Source: Megasphaera sp.
GTDB taxonomy: Bacteria; Bacillota; Negativicutes; Veillonellales; Megasphaeraceae
Direction: 5' to 3'
DNA: 44,485 nucleotides
Assembly: GCA_022641375.1 (NCBI GenBank)
Contig: JALCDF010000008.1
Coordinates: 1 to 44,485 of the forward strand
In this document: in pieces, positions 17,458 to 25,983 of the stretch
Numbering within the stretch: position 1 is the stretch's first letter
Layout: the number at the start of each line of letters is the position of its first letter
Notes under the pieces: model-generated
Seen by the model: only the letters and a program-made list of their open reading frames with translations
Told to the model about the DNA's origin: nothing
Databases searched by the model: none
Program-made: the position numbers and the translations under genes

Positions 17458-19347
17458 GTGTCTCATACCGTACAGATAGATCCGATTTTACTCAGTAAAG
17501 TCACCAAACCAGCCCGCTATGTAGGCGGTGAATGGAATAGTGTCGTGAAAGACCATAATCAGGTGAAATTGACAGTTGCATATTGTTTTCCTGATGTATA
17601 TGAAGTGGCCATGAGCCATTTGGGCTTGCGTATCCTCTATGCGCTGTTGAATGAACGGGATGATGTAGCTGCTGAACGGGTATATGCCCCCTGGCCGGAT
17701 ATGGAACAGGTCATGCGCGATAATGGCTATCCGTTATATTCATTGGAAACAAAGACGGCCGTAGCAGATTTTGATATGGTTGGATTTACACTCCAATATG
17801 AAATGAGCTTTACGAATATTTTGAATATGCTTGATTTGGCCGGTATTTCCCTCTATGCCAAAGACAGGGGAGAAGATATGCCGATCATTGCTGCCGGCGG
17901 CCCTTGTGCTTTCAATGCCGAACCACTGGCTGATTATATCGATGTATTCTTTCTGGGAGAATCAGAAGAATCGACGCAGCTGCTGGCGGATACGATCATT
18001 GCCTGGAAGGAGCAGGGAAAACCGGGTGGTAAAAAGGGACTGCTGAAAATATTAGCGACGCAGCAGGGGAATTATGTGCCGTCATTTTATGAACCGCAGT
18101 ATACCGCCGCAGGTGATTTTCAGAAACTGGTTCCGTTAGAAGCAGAAGCTGCGGATCATATTGAAAAATGTGTCGTTTCCGATATGGAACAGGTATTCTT
18201 CCCGACGAAACCGATTGTTCCCAATATTGATATCGTTCATAATCGGGCGGTCCTGGAATTATTCCGCGGCTGCAGCCGTGGTTGCCGTTTTTGTCAGGCC
18301 GGTATGTTGTATCGCCCGGTCCGGGAAAAGACGCCGCAGCGATTGGTAGAAATGGCGAGAAAAATCATTGCGAATTCGGGCTACAATGAGATTTCTCTTA
18401 TGAGTCTCAGCTCGGCAGACTACTCGTGTCTGCCGGAACTGGTAGATATGCTTATCGATGAATTCAAGGATCAAAGGGTCAGCATCAGTTTACCGTCGCT
18501 TCGCGTCGACAGTTTTTCTGTCGATATTGCTAAAAAAGTTCAGCAGGTTCGTAAGAGCGGCCTGACGTTTGCACCGGAAGCAGGGTCGCAGCGCCTTCGT
18601 GATGTCATCAATAAAGGGGTCACCGAAGAAAATTTGTTGTCTGCCTGCGAAAATGCCTTTAGCAATGGCTGGTCGAAGGTAAAACTCTATTTTATGATGG
18701 GGCTGCCGACGGAAACGGACGAGGATTTGGCGGGTATTGCCGATTTGGCTTATAAAGTTTTGAATCTGTACCGTCATGTGACTGGCCGCAATAATGGTAC
18801 TGTGACTATATCCGTATCCAGCTTCGTTCCTAAATCGCATACGGCATTTCAATGGTTCGGCCAACAGCCTGTCGAAGAGATAGAACGAAAACAGCAGTTT
18901 ATCAAAAATCTTATTCGGGACAGGCATATCACCTACCATTATCATGATGCTAAGACGGGCCGTCTGGAAGCAGCATTTGCCCGGGGAGACCGCCGCATGG
19001 GCCGTGTCCTTTACGAAGCCTGGAAGTTGGGCTGTAAATTTGACGGTTGGACAGAAATGTTTAATTATGATACATGGATGCAGGCTTTTGCAGCAGCCGG
19101 AATCGATCCGGATTACTATGCTGCCCGGCAGCGCGATGTGGAAGAACCGCTGCCCTGGGATCATTTGAGCAACGGTGCGTCCAAAGCCTTTTTGCAACGG
19201 GAATGGAAGCGGGCCCATACGGGTGAACTGACACCGGATTGCCGGCATCAGAATTGTACAGGATGCGGTGTTTGTCTGCAACTTGGCGTCCACATCATTG
19301 ATAATAAGGAGGGCCGTGACCATGTTCAGGATACGTTTGGCTGTTAA
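17458..19347 (+). CDS. TIGR03960-type B12-binding-domain radical SAM protein
   Basis: The 629-residue product has an N-terminal region resembling a cobalamin-binding fold (AYCFPDVYEVAMSHLGLRIL, VGFTLQYEMSFTNIL, GGPCAFNAEPLADYID), then a radical SAM domain with C272-SRG-C276-RF-C279. A further cysteine set near the C-terminus (CRHQNCTGCGVC) could hold another cluster. The start is a GTG with AGGAGG upstream. The family is usually encoded with a DUF2344 partner, as here, near cell-shape or ribosomal genes. The substrate is not established as far as I know. It overlaps the next gene by 26 bases. Confidence 0.88.
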   Translation: MSHTVQIDPILLSKVTKPARYVGGEWNSVVKDHNQVKLTVAYCFPDVYEVAMSHLGLRILYALLNERDDVAAERVYAPWPDMEQVMRDNGYPLYSLETKTAVADFDMVGFTLQYEMSFTNILNMLDLAGISLYAKDRGEDMPIIAAGGPCAFNAEPLADYIDVFFLGESEESTQLLADTIIAWKEQGKPGGKKGLLKILATQQGNYVPSFYEPQYTAAGDFQKLVPLEAEAADHIEKCVVSDMEQVFFPTKPIVPNIDIVHNRAVLELFRGCSRGCRFCQAGMLYRPVREKTPQRLVEMARKIIANSGYNEISLMSLSSADYSCLPELVDMLIDEFKDQRVSISLPSLRVDSFSVDIAKKVQQVRKSGLTFAPEAGSQRLRDVINKGVTEENLLSACENAFSNGWSKVKLYFMMGLPTETDEDLAGIADLAYKVLNLYRHVTGRNNGTVTISVSSFVPKSHTAFQWFGQQPVEEIERKQQFIKNLIRDRHITYHYHDAKTGRLEAAFARGDRRMGRVLYEAWKLGCKFDGWTEMFNYDTWMQAFAAAGIDPDYYAARQRDVEEPLPWDHLSNGASKAFLQREWKRAHTGELTPDCRHQNCTGCGVCLQLGVHIIDNKEGRDHVQDTFGC

Positions 19348-20032
19348 AAAAGAAGGCTCCCTGTGTTTCTTATCTCATTTAGACTTTGCCAGGGCAGTCC
19401 GGTATGTTATCATCCGGGCCAAACTGCCAATCTGCTATTCCGAAGGCTTTAATCCGCACATGAAGCTCAGCTTTGCTTCGGCACTGGGCGTCGGGGTAGC
19501 CGCTGATTGTGAATATATGGAGATGGAATTGGCAGAAAGAGTACCAGTAGATTACGTTATAGAACGCATGAATGCTGTATCTCCGCACGGGTTTGCGGTC
19601 ATGAAGGGCTCGTATGTAGAGGCTAAAGCGGCTAAACTGATGGCTATGGCCAACTATGCTGTATATATCCTCATGGGACCGGCGGCAACAGCGTCTGTAG
19701 ATACGGATAGTGTCACGGCTGCCCTGGACCGTTTTAATCAGGCCCAAACCATTACGTATGAAAAGCAGTCGCCTAAAGGCAAGCATAAGATACGCTATAT
19801 TAATGTAAAAGATCATGTCATAGAACCCGTTACGGGGGATGTGCAAGATACCAATGTCTATGTTACAGTAGGCATTTATCAGACAGCTGAAGGCGCAATC
19901 AAACCTTCACAGGTATGGGAAGTATTGGCTGATCAATTCGGTCTGCCTGTCCATGCCGATATGATGCTGGCTCGCCGCAAGGCAGTTTATATGCGCCGTA
20001 ATGGCATAAATCATTCTCTTTTTGAAGAATAG
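19322..20032 (+). CDS. TIGR03936 family (DUF2344) radical-SAM-linked protein
   Basis: The 236-residue product begins MFRIRLAVKKEGSLCFLSHL and continues DFARAVRYVIIRAKLPICYSEGFNPHMK, both hallmarks of the DUF2344 family that accompanies TIGR03960 radical SAM proteins. Start chosen at 19322 because AAGGAGG lies at 19306-19312; a longer frame reaching back to 19268 has no ribosome site. In many Firmicutes ribonuclease G and rplU-rpmA follow this pair; here a terminator follows instead. Function unknown; partnership with the upstream enzyme is supported by overlap. Confidence 0.87.
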   Translation: MFRIRLAVKKEGSLCFLSHLDFARAVRYVIIRAKLPICYSEGFNPHMKLSFASALGVGVAADCEYMEMELAERVPVDYVIERMNAVSPHGFAVMKGSYVEAKAAKLMAMANYAVYILMGPAATASVDTDSVTAALDRFNQAQTITYEKQSPKGKHKIRYINVKDHVIEPVTGDVQDTNVYVTVGIYQTAEGAIKPSQVWEVLADQFGLPVHADMMLARRKAVYMRRNGINHSLFEE

Positions 20033-20041
20033 AATACGATG

Positions 20042-20086
20042 AGCAGTACCCCCCTGTGCCGATTCACAGGCCGGTGCTGCTTTTTT
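20042..20086 (+). terminator. Rho-independent terminator after the mre-rodA-radical SAM cluster
   Basis: AGCAGTACC at 20042-20050 pairs with GGTGCTGCT at 20073-20081 (nine pairs, one G-T), with an additional inner stem CTGTG/CACAG, followed by a T-run. It lies only 27 bases before the histidine kinase start. Confidence 0.85.
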
Positions 20087-20112
20087 AAAAAGCAGGCAAA
20101 GCAGGTGGAAGT

Positions 20113-21618
20113 ATGAAGATACAGGATTTACCGATACGGAAACGACTACTCCTTTCTAACTTTATTATGATTTTTATTCCCGTCATTTTCTTGGTGACGG
20201 TTGCTATTTCTATCTTTCTGATTTTACAGTTTGGCAATATCAACAGGGCGACGGTGATATCCTTTGTTTGGCCGGAAAGCGGGCCGACGTTATCAGTTCA
20301 ATTCGAATTGAGCCGCCTGCGGGTACGGGCGGATCGATATGAACGGGGAAACATGGAAGGATTGGAACAGGTTGCCGATCATTTGGAGGACCAGGGATTG
20401 ACGGTGGCTGTTTATGAAGGCAGTACCCTGTTATATAAGACGCAGCATAGTGACGCTGCAGCTACGGTAGCCGAAGCTCACGAAAAATCACCACAGGGAG
20501 ATGCGGCCGTTGCCTGGTCGGATCAGGGAATTGCTTTTTATTATGCTTCCGGGCATTCCGGGATTTCGGCGGCGGTTATCGGTCCGGTACCCTTACATCA
20601 TGCCAATGAATATATCGATATATCATCCAAGGAAATCCTGAAGATTGCTTTCTATCTGCTGCTCTTTTTCGGCATACTGCTGACCATTGCTATCGGGCTC
20701 ATTTTATCCCGTTGGCTGGCGCTGCAAATCATTGATCCCCTGGAAAAATTACGGGCCATAGCTGCTTATATCAGTAAGGGGAATTTGGACCATCCCATCA
20801 TCGTGAAAAATCGGGATGAAATCGGTGATACCTGTCAGGCGTTTGAATCCATGCGGTTGCAATTGAAAAATGCCAGGGATACGCGTGATAAATATGACCA
20901 TAACCGCAAAAAACTCATCGCCGGGATTTCGCATGACTTATCGACGCCGCTGACTAAAATTGAAGGATATGCCTGCGGCCTTCAGGATGGCATCGCCAAT
21001 ACGCCGGAAAAGAAGCATCATTATTTACAGATGATTGTGAATGCTTCACAGACGATGGGGAAATTGGTCAAGACGTTGTCTCTCTTTTCCAAACTGGATC
21101 TGGGGCAGGTGCCATTTTACTGGACGCAAGTGGATTTGTGCAGGTATGTGTCCGATTATCTGAATGAACAAAAGCAATTTCTTAAAAGCCGGGATATGAT
21201 GGTGACCTGTCATCCGGCTATCGACAAGGCGGTTGTTTTGATGGATCGCGATCAATTCCAACGTGTCATTGAGAATATCATCGAAAATAGTATAAAATAC
21301 AAATGTCATGATGTAGGCCATCTGGATATTGCCATCAATATAATGGAAAAAAATAAGGTGTGCCTGACTTTTGCCGATGATGGTTGTGGGGTACAAAGGG
21401 ATGAACTGTCTAAACTCTTTGATAGTTTTTATCGGACCGATAAAGCCCGCTCGAATGTCTCCAGAGGGAGCGGCCTGGGGCTGGCGGTGGTGAAACAGAT
21501 CATTACCGAAATGAAAGGGGATATCTGGGCAGAACAGACTGTTCCCAGTGGATTGACTATTTGTATCGAATTGCCGTTACAGGAAGGGAAGAGACATGAA
21601 ACAGATATTGATTGTTGA
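20113..21618 (+). CDS. Membrane sensor histidine kinase
   Basis: Two-component sensor of 501 residues. It has one membrane helix at about 14-38, an extracytoplasmic sensing region of about 140 residues, a second helix at about 177-199, a HAMP linker (IIDPLEKLRAIAAYISKGNLDHPI), a HisKA domain with the phosphorylated H274 in ISHDLSTPLTKIEGYA, and an HATPase_c domain with NIIENSIKY (N box), DDGCGVQ and SRGSGLGLAVV. The sensor part has no recognised signature. It overlaps its regulator by 23 bases. The terminator just before leaves almost no room for a separate promoter. Confidence 0.93.
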   Translation: MKIQDLPIRKRLLLSNFIMIFIPVIFLVTVAISIFLILQFGNINRATVISFVWPESGPTLSVQFELSRLRVRADRYERGNMEGLEQVADHLEDQGLTVAVYEGSTLLYKTQHSDAAATVAEAHEKSPQGDAAVAWSDQGIAFYYASGHSGISAAVIGPVPLHHANEYIDISSKEILKIAFYLLLFFGILLTIAIGLILSRWLALQIIDPLEKLRAIAAYISKGNLDHPIIVKNRDEIGDTCQAFESMRLQLKNARDTRDKYDHNRKKLIAGISHDLSTPLTKIEGYACGLQDGIANTPEKKHHYLQMIVNASQTMGKLVKTLSLFSKLDLGQVPFYWTQVDLCRYVSDYLNEQKQFLKSRDMMVTCHPAIDKAVVLMDRDQFQRVIENIIENSIKYKCHDVGHLDIAINIMEKNKVCLTFADDGCGVQRDELSKLFDSFYRTDKARSNVSRGSGLGLAVVKQIITEMKGDIWAEQTVPSGLTICIELPLQEGKRHETDIDC

Positions 21619-22285
21619 AGATGACAGGGATATTGCCGAATTGGAACAGGATTACCTGGAAGCGAATGGCTTTACCGTCGTCCTGTGCGGCGATGGAGAA
21701 CAAGGATTGCAAATTGCGTTAAACGATCCGTTTGATTTAATCATTCTGGATATCATGCTGCCGGGACAGGATGGTTTTCGGCTTTGCAAGCAGATACGGA
21801 AATATAAAAATATTCCCATCATCATGGTATCGGCTAAACAAGAAGATATTGATAAGATCCGGGGGTTGGGCTTAGGGGCAGATGACTATATTGTAAAACC
21901 CTTCAGTCCCAATGAACTGGTGGCCAGGGTAAAGGCCCATCTGTCCCGGTACGAACAGCTTACATCAAGAGAAATGCGGCAGGACGTATTACATTTCGGC
22001 GAGTTGGAAATCGATGAAGATTCACATCGTGTGTTTATCCGGGGAGTAGAAAAAATCCTGCCGAATAAGGAATTTGAATTGTTATTGTTTTTAGCTAAAA
22101 ATCCGGGAATCGTATTCAGTAAAGAAGTTTTATTTAATCGCGTATGGGGCGTCGATGCAGTCGGCGAAACGGCGACAGTATCGGTCCATGTAAATCGGAT
22201 TCGTGAAAAGATTGAAAAGGATTCGTCCAATCCCTGCTATATTGAGACCGTTTGGGGGGCAGGCTATCGGTTTAATACGCCATAG
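21596..22285 (+). CDS. OmpR/PhoB-family response regulator
   Basis: The 229-residue product has a receiver domain with D52 as phosphorylation site (LIILDIMLPGQDGF), MVSAKQ with the conserved serine, and K in DDYIVKPFSPNELVARV. The C-terminal winged helix ends NRIREKIEKDSSNPCYIETVWGAGYRF in the usual OmpR style. It overlaps and is coupled to the kinase gene. The antiporter nhaA follows 78 bases later, which suggests, but does not prove, that the pair responds to sodium, pH or envelope stress. Confidence 0.95.
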   Translation: MKQILIVEDDRDIAELEQDYLEANGFTVVLCGDGEQGLQIALNDPFDLIILDIMLPGQDGFRLCKQIRKYKNIPIIMVSAKQEDIDKIRGLGLGADDYIVKPFSPNELVARVKAHLSRYEQLTSREMRQDVLHFGELEIDEDSHRVFIRGVEKILPNKEFELLLFLAKNPGIVFSKEVLFNRVWGVDAVGETATVSVHVNRIREKIEKDSSNPCYIETVWGAGYRFNTP

Positions 22286-22363
22286 TACTCATAAAATAAT
22301 ATCAGAAGGTATTGTACCGGTCTATGATACACAACGCCGGGAAATACCCGTAGGAGGAATAAA

Positions 22364-23557
22364 ATGGCCAGAAAATCTATTCAAATGTGGGGCCGTCAAA
22401 TACAGTGGCTGACATCCGTTTTTCAATATTTTTATAAGAATGAATCTTCCAGCAGTATCCTTCTTTTAACGTGTGCTATCGCGGCCATGATTTTGGCCAA
22501 TTCATCATGGGCTGAAGAATATGCGGCCGGGCTCCACTCCTATATATCTATTGGAATCATGTCCATGTCGGTGTTACATTGGATCAATGATGGACTCATG
22601 GCTTTGTTTTTCTTTGTCATCGGCATGGAAATCAAGCGGGAATTCCTTTTTGGGGAGCTGAAGACCCCTTCGGCCATGCTGTTGCCGGTGGCTGCGGCTA
22701 TCGGCGGCATGCTGGTGCCAGCCTTGTTTTATACGCTGTTTAACTGGGGGCGGCCGTCCGTAGCCGGATGGGGGATTCCCATGGCTACCGATATTGCGTT
22801 CTCCTTAGGTATTTTATCTATTGCCGGGAAAAACGTTCCGCGCGGCGTCGTCGTTTTTTTGACAGCCCTGGCCATCGTCGATGATCTGGGTGGAATTTTG
22901 GTCATCGCGTTATTTTATTCATCTGGAATCCAGATAGGGATGCTGACGGCCGGCGCTGTGGTATTCGTGATTTTGCAGCTGTGTTGTCGTCGTAATATCT
23001 CCTCGGTCATCGTATATATTGGTTTAGGGCTCCTGTTATGGTATGCTTTTCTCCAGGGCGGTATCCATCCGACGATTGCCGGTGTCCTGTTGGGATTTTC
23101 TATTCCAGCCGGCAGCAAAGAAGGCGAAGAAAGCCTGCTGACCAGACTGGAACATGGTCTGACACCCTGGTCGGCGTATCTGGTCATGCCTGTTTTTGCG
23201 CTGGGGAATGCGGGAATCACGTTGGATGCCGGCAGTGTAGCCGGATTGGCATCGCCCATCGGTTTAGGGGTCATCTGTGGACTGTTTTTAGGTAAGCCGT
23301 TGGGAATTTTTGGCGCCGTCTATGGATTGTATCGCCTGGGACTGGTATCATTGCCGCCTAAAGCCCGCCTGATGCACTTCTTTGGCGCTGCTATCCTGGG
23401 CGGCATTGGCTTTACGATGTCGCTGTTTATTGCATCATTGGCGTTTGATGATGCTGCTAGTCTCATGACAGCAAAGATGTCTATTGTTTGTGCCTCGCTT
23501 CTGTCCGGTATTGCCGGGACACTGTTATTTATCCTTACAAGAAGGAAAAAAGCATAG
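22364..23557 (+). CDS. nhaA: Na+/H+ antiporter NhaA
   Basis: Electrogenic antiporter that expels sodium in exchange for protons in the cytoplasmic membrane. The 397 residues form about twelve helices. The ion-binding aspartate pair D173-D174 is present in ALAIVDDLGGI, with a further conserved aspartate in PMATDIAFSLGIL. FVIGMEIKREFLFGEL and PVFALGNAGI are family signatures. TAGGAGGAAT sits before the ATG. The adjacent two-component system upstream may control it. Confidence 0.95.
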   Translation: MARKSIQMWGRQIQWLTSVFQYFYKNESSSSILLLTCAIAAMILANSSWAEEYAAGLHSYISIGIMSMSVLHWINDGLMALFFFVIGMEIKREFLFGELKTPSAMLLPVAAAIGGMLVPALFYTLFNWGRPSVAGWGIPMATDIAFSLGILSIAGKNVPRGVVVFLTALAIVDDLGGILVIALFYSSGIQIGMLTAGAVVFVILQLCCRRNISSVIVYIGLGLLLWYAFLQGGIHPTIAGVLLGFSIPAGSKEGEESLLTRLEHGLTPWSAYLVMPVFALGNAGITLDAGSVAGLASPIGLGVICGLFLGKPLGIFGAVYGLYRLGLVSLPPKARLMHFFGAAILGGIGFTMSLFIASLAFDDAASLMTAKMSIVCASLLSGIAGTLLFILTRRKKA

Positions 23558-23587
23558 ATAGAAGATTTGTGCAGCCGATGTTTTACG

Positions 23588-23616
23588 TTGCTTATGATTC
23601 CCTTTGGGGGTATAAT
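23588..23616 (+). promoter_or_regulatory. Promoter of pncB
   Basis: TTGCTT (23588-23593) and a perfect TATAAT (23611-23616) are exactly 17 bases apart. The expected transcription start near 23623 gives a short leader to the TTG start at 23648. This also rules out a longer protein starting at 23567. Confidence 0.8.
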
Positions 23617-23647
23617 TAGAACAAATATCGATTTGGAGGCGAGTATA

Positions 23648-25099
23648 TTGTATACAGATGCGTTGTTAACTGATTTGTATCAGTTAACTATGATGCAAGG
23701 ATTATTTTTTGAAGGGAAACATGAGCAACTTTGTGTATTTGACCGTTATTATCGTGATAACCCATTTAAAGGCGGCTATTCCGTTGTTGCCGGATTGGAA
23801 CATTTAATCAAGTATGTACGCAATATCCATTTTAATGACGAAGATTTAGCATATTTAAAGAGTACGGGTATTTTCCGCGATTCTTTTCTGGATTATCTGA
23901 AGGGAATGCATTTTACCGGGGATATTTATGCCATGCCGGAAGGTACTGTCGCATTTCCGCAGGAAATATTGCTGCGTGTAGAAACTAAAAAAGCAGAATC
24001 CTTGCTTTTAGAAACATGTATGTCCATGATTATGAACCATGAAAGCCTGATTGCTACGAAAGCGCGTCGTGTCCGTACCGTAGCCGGCAATGATGCACTG
24101 ATGGAATTTGGCCTGCGTCGTGCCCAGGGAGAATCTGCCGGAGTCTATGGTGCCCGCTCGGCCATGATCGGCGGCTTCAACGGGACGAGTAATGTCCTGG
24201 CAGGAGCACTGTTTGACATACCTGTTTTGGGTACGATGGCACATAGCTGGGTCATGAGTTTCCCGACGGAATTAGAAGCATTTCGTGCGTATGCACGGCA
24301 GTATCCGAATAATATGATCCTTCTTGCGGATACATACAACACGTTGAAACAGGGTGTACCAGATGCCATTACGATATTCCAGGAAATGAAACAGGCGGGG
24401 ACACTGCCTAAATCTTTTGGTATTCGTCTCGATAGCGGTGATTTGGCATATCTGTCCAAAGAAGCCCATAAAATGTTTGCAGCGGCTGGATTTGGTGAAG
24501 CCGTCATTGCTGCCTCCAATGATTTGGATGAAAATCTTATTGCTGAATTGAAAATACAGGGTTGCAGTATTAACTCCTGGGGAGTTGGTACGAATCTGAT
24601 TACGGCAAAAGACAGTCCATCTTTAGGAGGCGTTTTTAAACTTACCGGCCAATATGACGGCGATACGTTTGTTCCCAAGATTAAAATGAGTGATAATGCT
24701 GAAAAGATTTCAAATCCGGGACGCAAGAATGTTTTTCGTATTTATGATAAAACAACGGGAAAAATGCGGGCCGATGTTATTGTCCTTGAAGGGGAAACGA
24801 TTGATCCCAGCCAGGATTTGCAGCTGTCCAGCGATAAAGCATCGTGGCGTTCCCGCGTTATCAAAGGCGGTACGTATACAGTCCGTACGATGCTCATACC
24901 TATTTTCCATCAGGGTAAATTAGTGTATCAGCAGCCGGCTTTAAAAGATATCATGAAATATGCCGATACAGAAATCCAGACCTTATGGCCGGAATACCTG
25001 CGCCTGGTCAATCCGGAACAGATGTGGGTACAGCGTAGTCCGAAATTATCAGCATTACGGGAAAAAATATTGAAGGAAGAATCTACTCACTTTTTCTAA
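23648..25099 (+). CDS. pncB: Nicotinate phosphoribosyltransferase
   Basis: NAD salvage enzyme that makes nicotinate mononucleotide from nicotinate and PRPP with ATP hydrolysis. The 483 residues include LLTDLYQLTMMQGLFFEGKHE, the histidine H199 that is transiently phosphorylated (GTMAHSWVMSF), and FGIRLDSGDLAYLSKEAHKM. The start is a TTG at 23648 with GGAGG eight bases before it and the protein then begins at the usual family position. It has its own promoter and its own terminator. Confidence 0.94.
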   Translation: MYTDALLTDLYQLTMMQGLFFEGKHEQLCVFDRYYRDNPFKGGYSVVAGLEHLIKYVRNIHFNDEDLAYLKSTGIFRDSFLDYLKGMHFTGDIYAMPEGTVAFPQEILLRVETKKAESLLLETCMSMIMNHESLIATKARRVRTVAGNDALMEFGLRRAQGESAGVYGARSAMIGGFNGTSNVLAGALFDIPVLGTMAHSWVMSFPTELEAFRAYARQYPNNMILLADTYNTLKQGVPDAITIFQEMKQAGTLPKSFGIRLDSGDLAYLSKEAHKMFAAAGFGEAVIAASNDLDENLIAELKIQGCSINSWGVGTNLITAKDSPSLGGVFKLTGQYDGDTFVPKIKMSDNAEKISNPGRKNVFRIYDKTTGKMRADVIVLEGETIDPSQDLQLSSDKASWRSRVIKGGTYTVRTMLIPIFHQGKLVYQQPALKDIMKYADTEIQTLWPEYLRLVNPEQMWVQRSPKLSALREKILKEESTHFF

Positions 25100-25128
25100 C
25101 GGTATGGTTCTAACAGTATAGATTACAA

Positions 25129-25165
25129 ACACTGTATGCTGAAATTGGTATACAGTGTTTTTTCA
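25129..25165 (+). terminator. Rho-independent terminator after pncB
   Basis: ACACTGTAT at 25129-25137 pairs with ATACAGTGT at 25150-25158, extended by an A/T-rich base, and six Ts follow. The next start codon is only 15 bases beyond the T-run. Confidence 0.85.
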
Positions 25166-25179
25166 AAGAGGGTGGAAAT

Positions 25180-25983
25180 ATGTTAGGGACAATGATTGGA
25201 GATATCGTAGGGTCTTCGTTTGAACGCAGTGCCGTCCCGATGAAAAATCGCGATTTTACCTGGTTCGGACCGGGCTCCCATTTTACAGATGATACGGTGA
25301 CAACGGTTGCTGTAGCGGCAGCTCTCCTGGAAGGGAAGCAGTCGCATTGTGGGTATATAGATCCCTTGCGCCGCCATCTCCGCTACTGGTGCCGCAAGTA
25401 TCCGCACTGTGGATATGGACGCCTGTTTGAACAATGGTTCCTTGCAGATCAGGGTGCGCCGTATGGAAGTTATGGCAACGGAGCGGCCATGCGGGTGGCT
25501 CCGGCTGCCTGGGCTGGCAGTTCTTTAGACGAAGTACAGGCTCTGGCCGAATTGACAGCGGTTGTCAGCCATGATCATCCTGAAGCGGTGAAAGGAGCCG
25601 TTGCAGTGGCCTCGGCTGTTTATTTAGCCCGTACAGGCAAGACGAAAGATGAAATCCGTACGTATGTGCAGCAGTATTTCTACCCGCTGAATCGGACCAT
25701 CGATGAAATCCGTCCGGGCTATCAGTTCACCTCCGCCGCGGCACAGAGTGTTCCGGAAGCGATAGAAGCGTTCCTGGACAGCGTCGATTTTTCAGATGCA
25801 ATCCGCAATGCCGTCTCTCTCGGCGGCGATACGGATACGCAGGCGGCTATGGCCGGCGCTATTGCCGAAGCGTACTTCGGAGTACCGGCCGAATTGTGGC
25901 AAAAGGCGCAGACATATATACCTGCAGATATGCAAAAGATAATCCTGTCTTTCCGGCAAGAATTCATGGAGCAGAAAAAATAA
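25180..25983 (+). CDS. ADP-ribosylglycohydrolase family protein (DraG-like)
   Basis: Metal-dependent hydrolase of the ADP-ribosylglycohydrolase fold, 267 residues. The magnesium-binding positions are visible: GDIVGSSFE near the N-terminus, FTDDTVTTVAVAAAL, NGAAMRVAPAAW and the C-terminal SLGGDTDTQAAMAGAIAEA with its D-x-D-T motif. Members remove ADP-ribose from proteins or small molecules. No DraT-type transferase is nearby, so nitrogenase-type regulation is unlikely on context. It sits after pncB and may take part in NAD turnover. Its end abuts larE. Confidence 0.88.
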   Translation: MLGTMIGDIVGSSFERSAVPMKNRDFTWFGPGSHFTDDTVTTVAVAAALLEGKQSHCGYIDPLRRHLRYWCRKYPHCGYGRLFEQWFLADQGAPYGSYGNGAAMRVAPAAWAGSSLDEVQALAELTAVVSHDHPEAVKGAVAVASAVYLARTGKTKDEIRTYVQQYFYPLNRTIDEIRPGYQFTSAAAQSVPEAIEAFLDSVDFSDAIRNAVSLGGDTDTQAAMAGAIAEAYFGVPAELWQKAQTYIPADMQKIILSFRQEFMEQKK

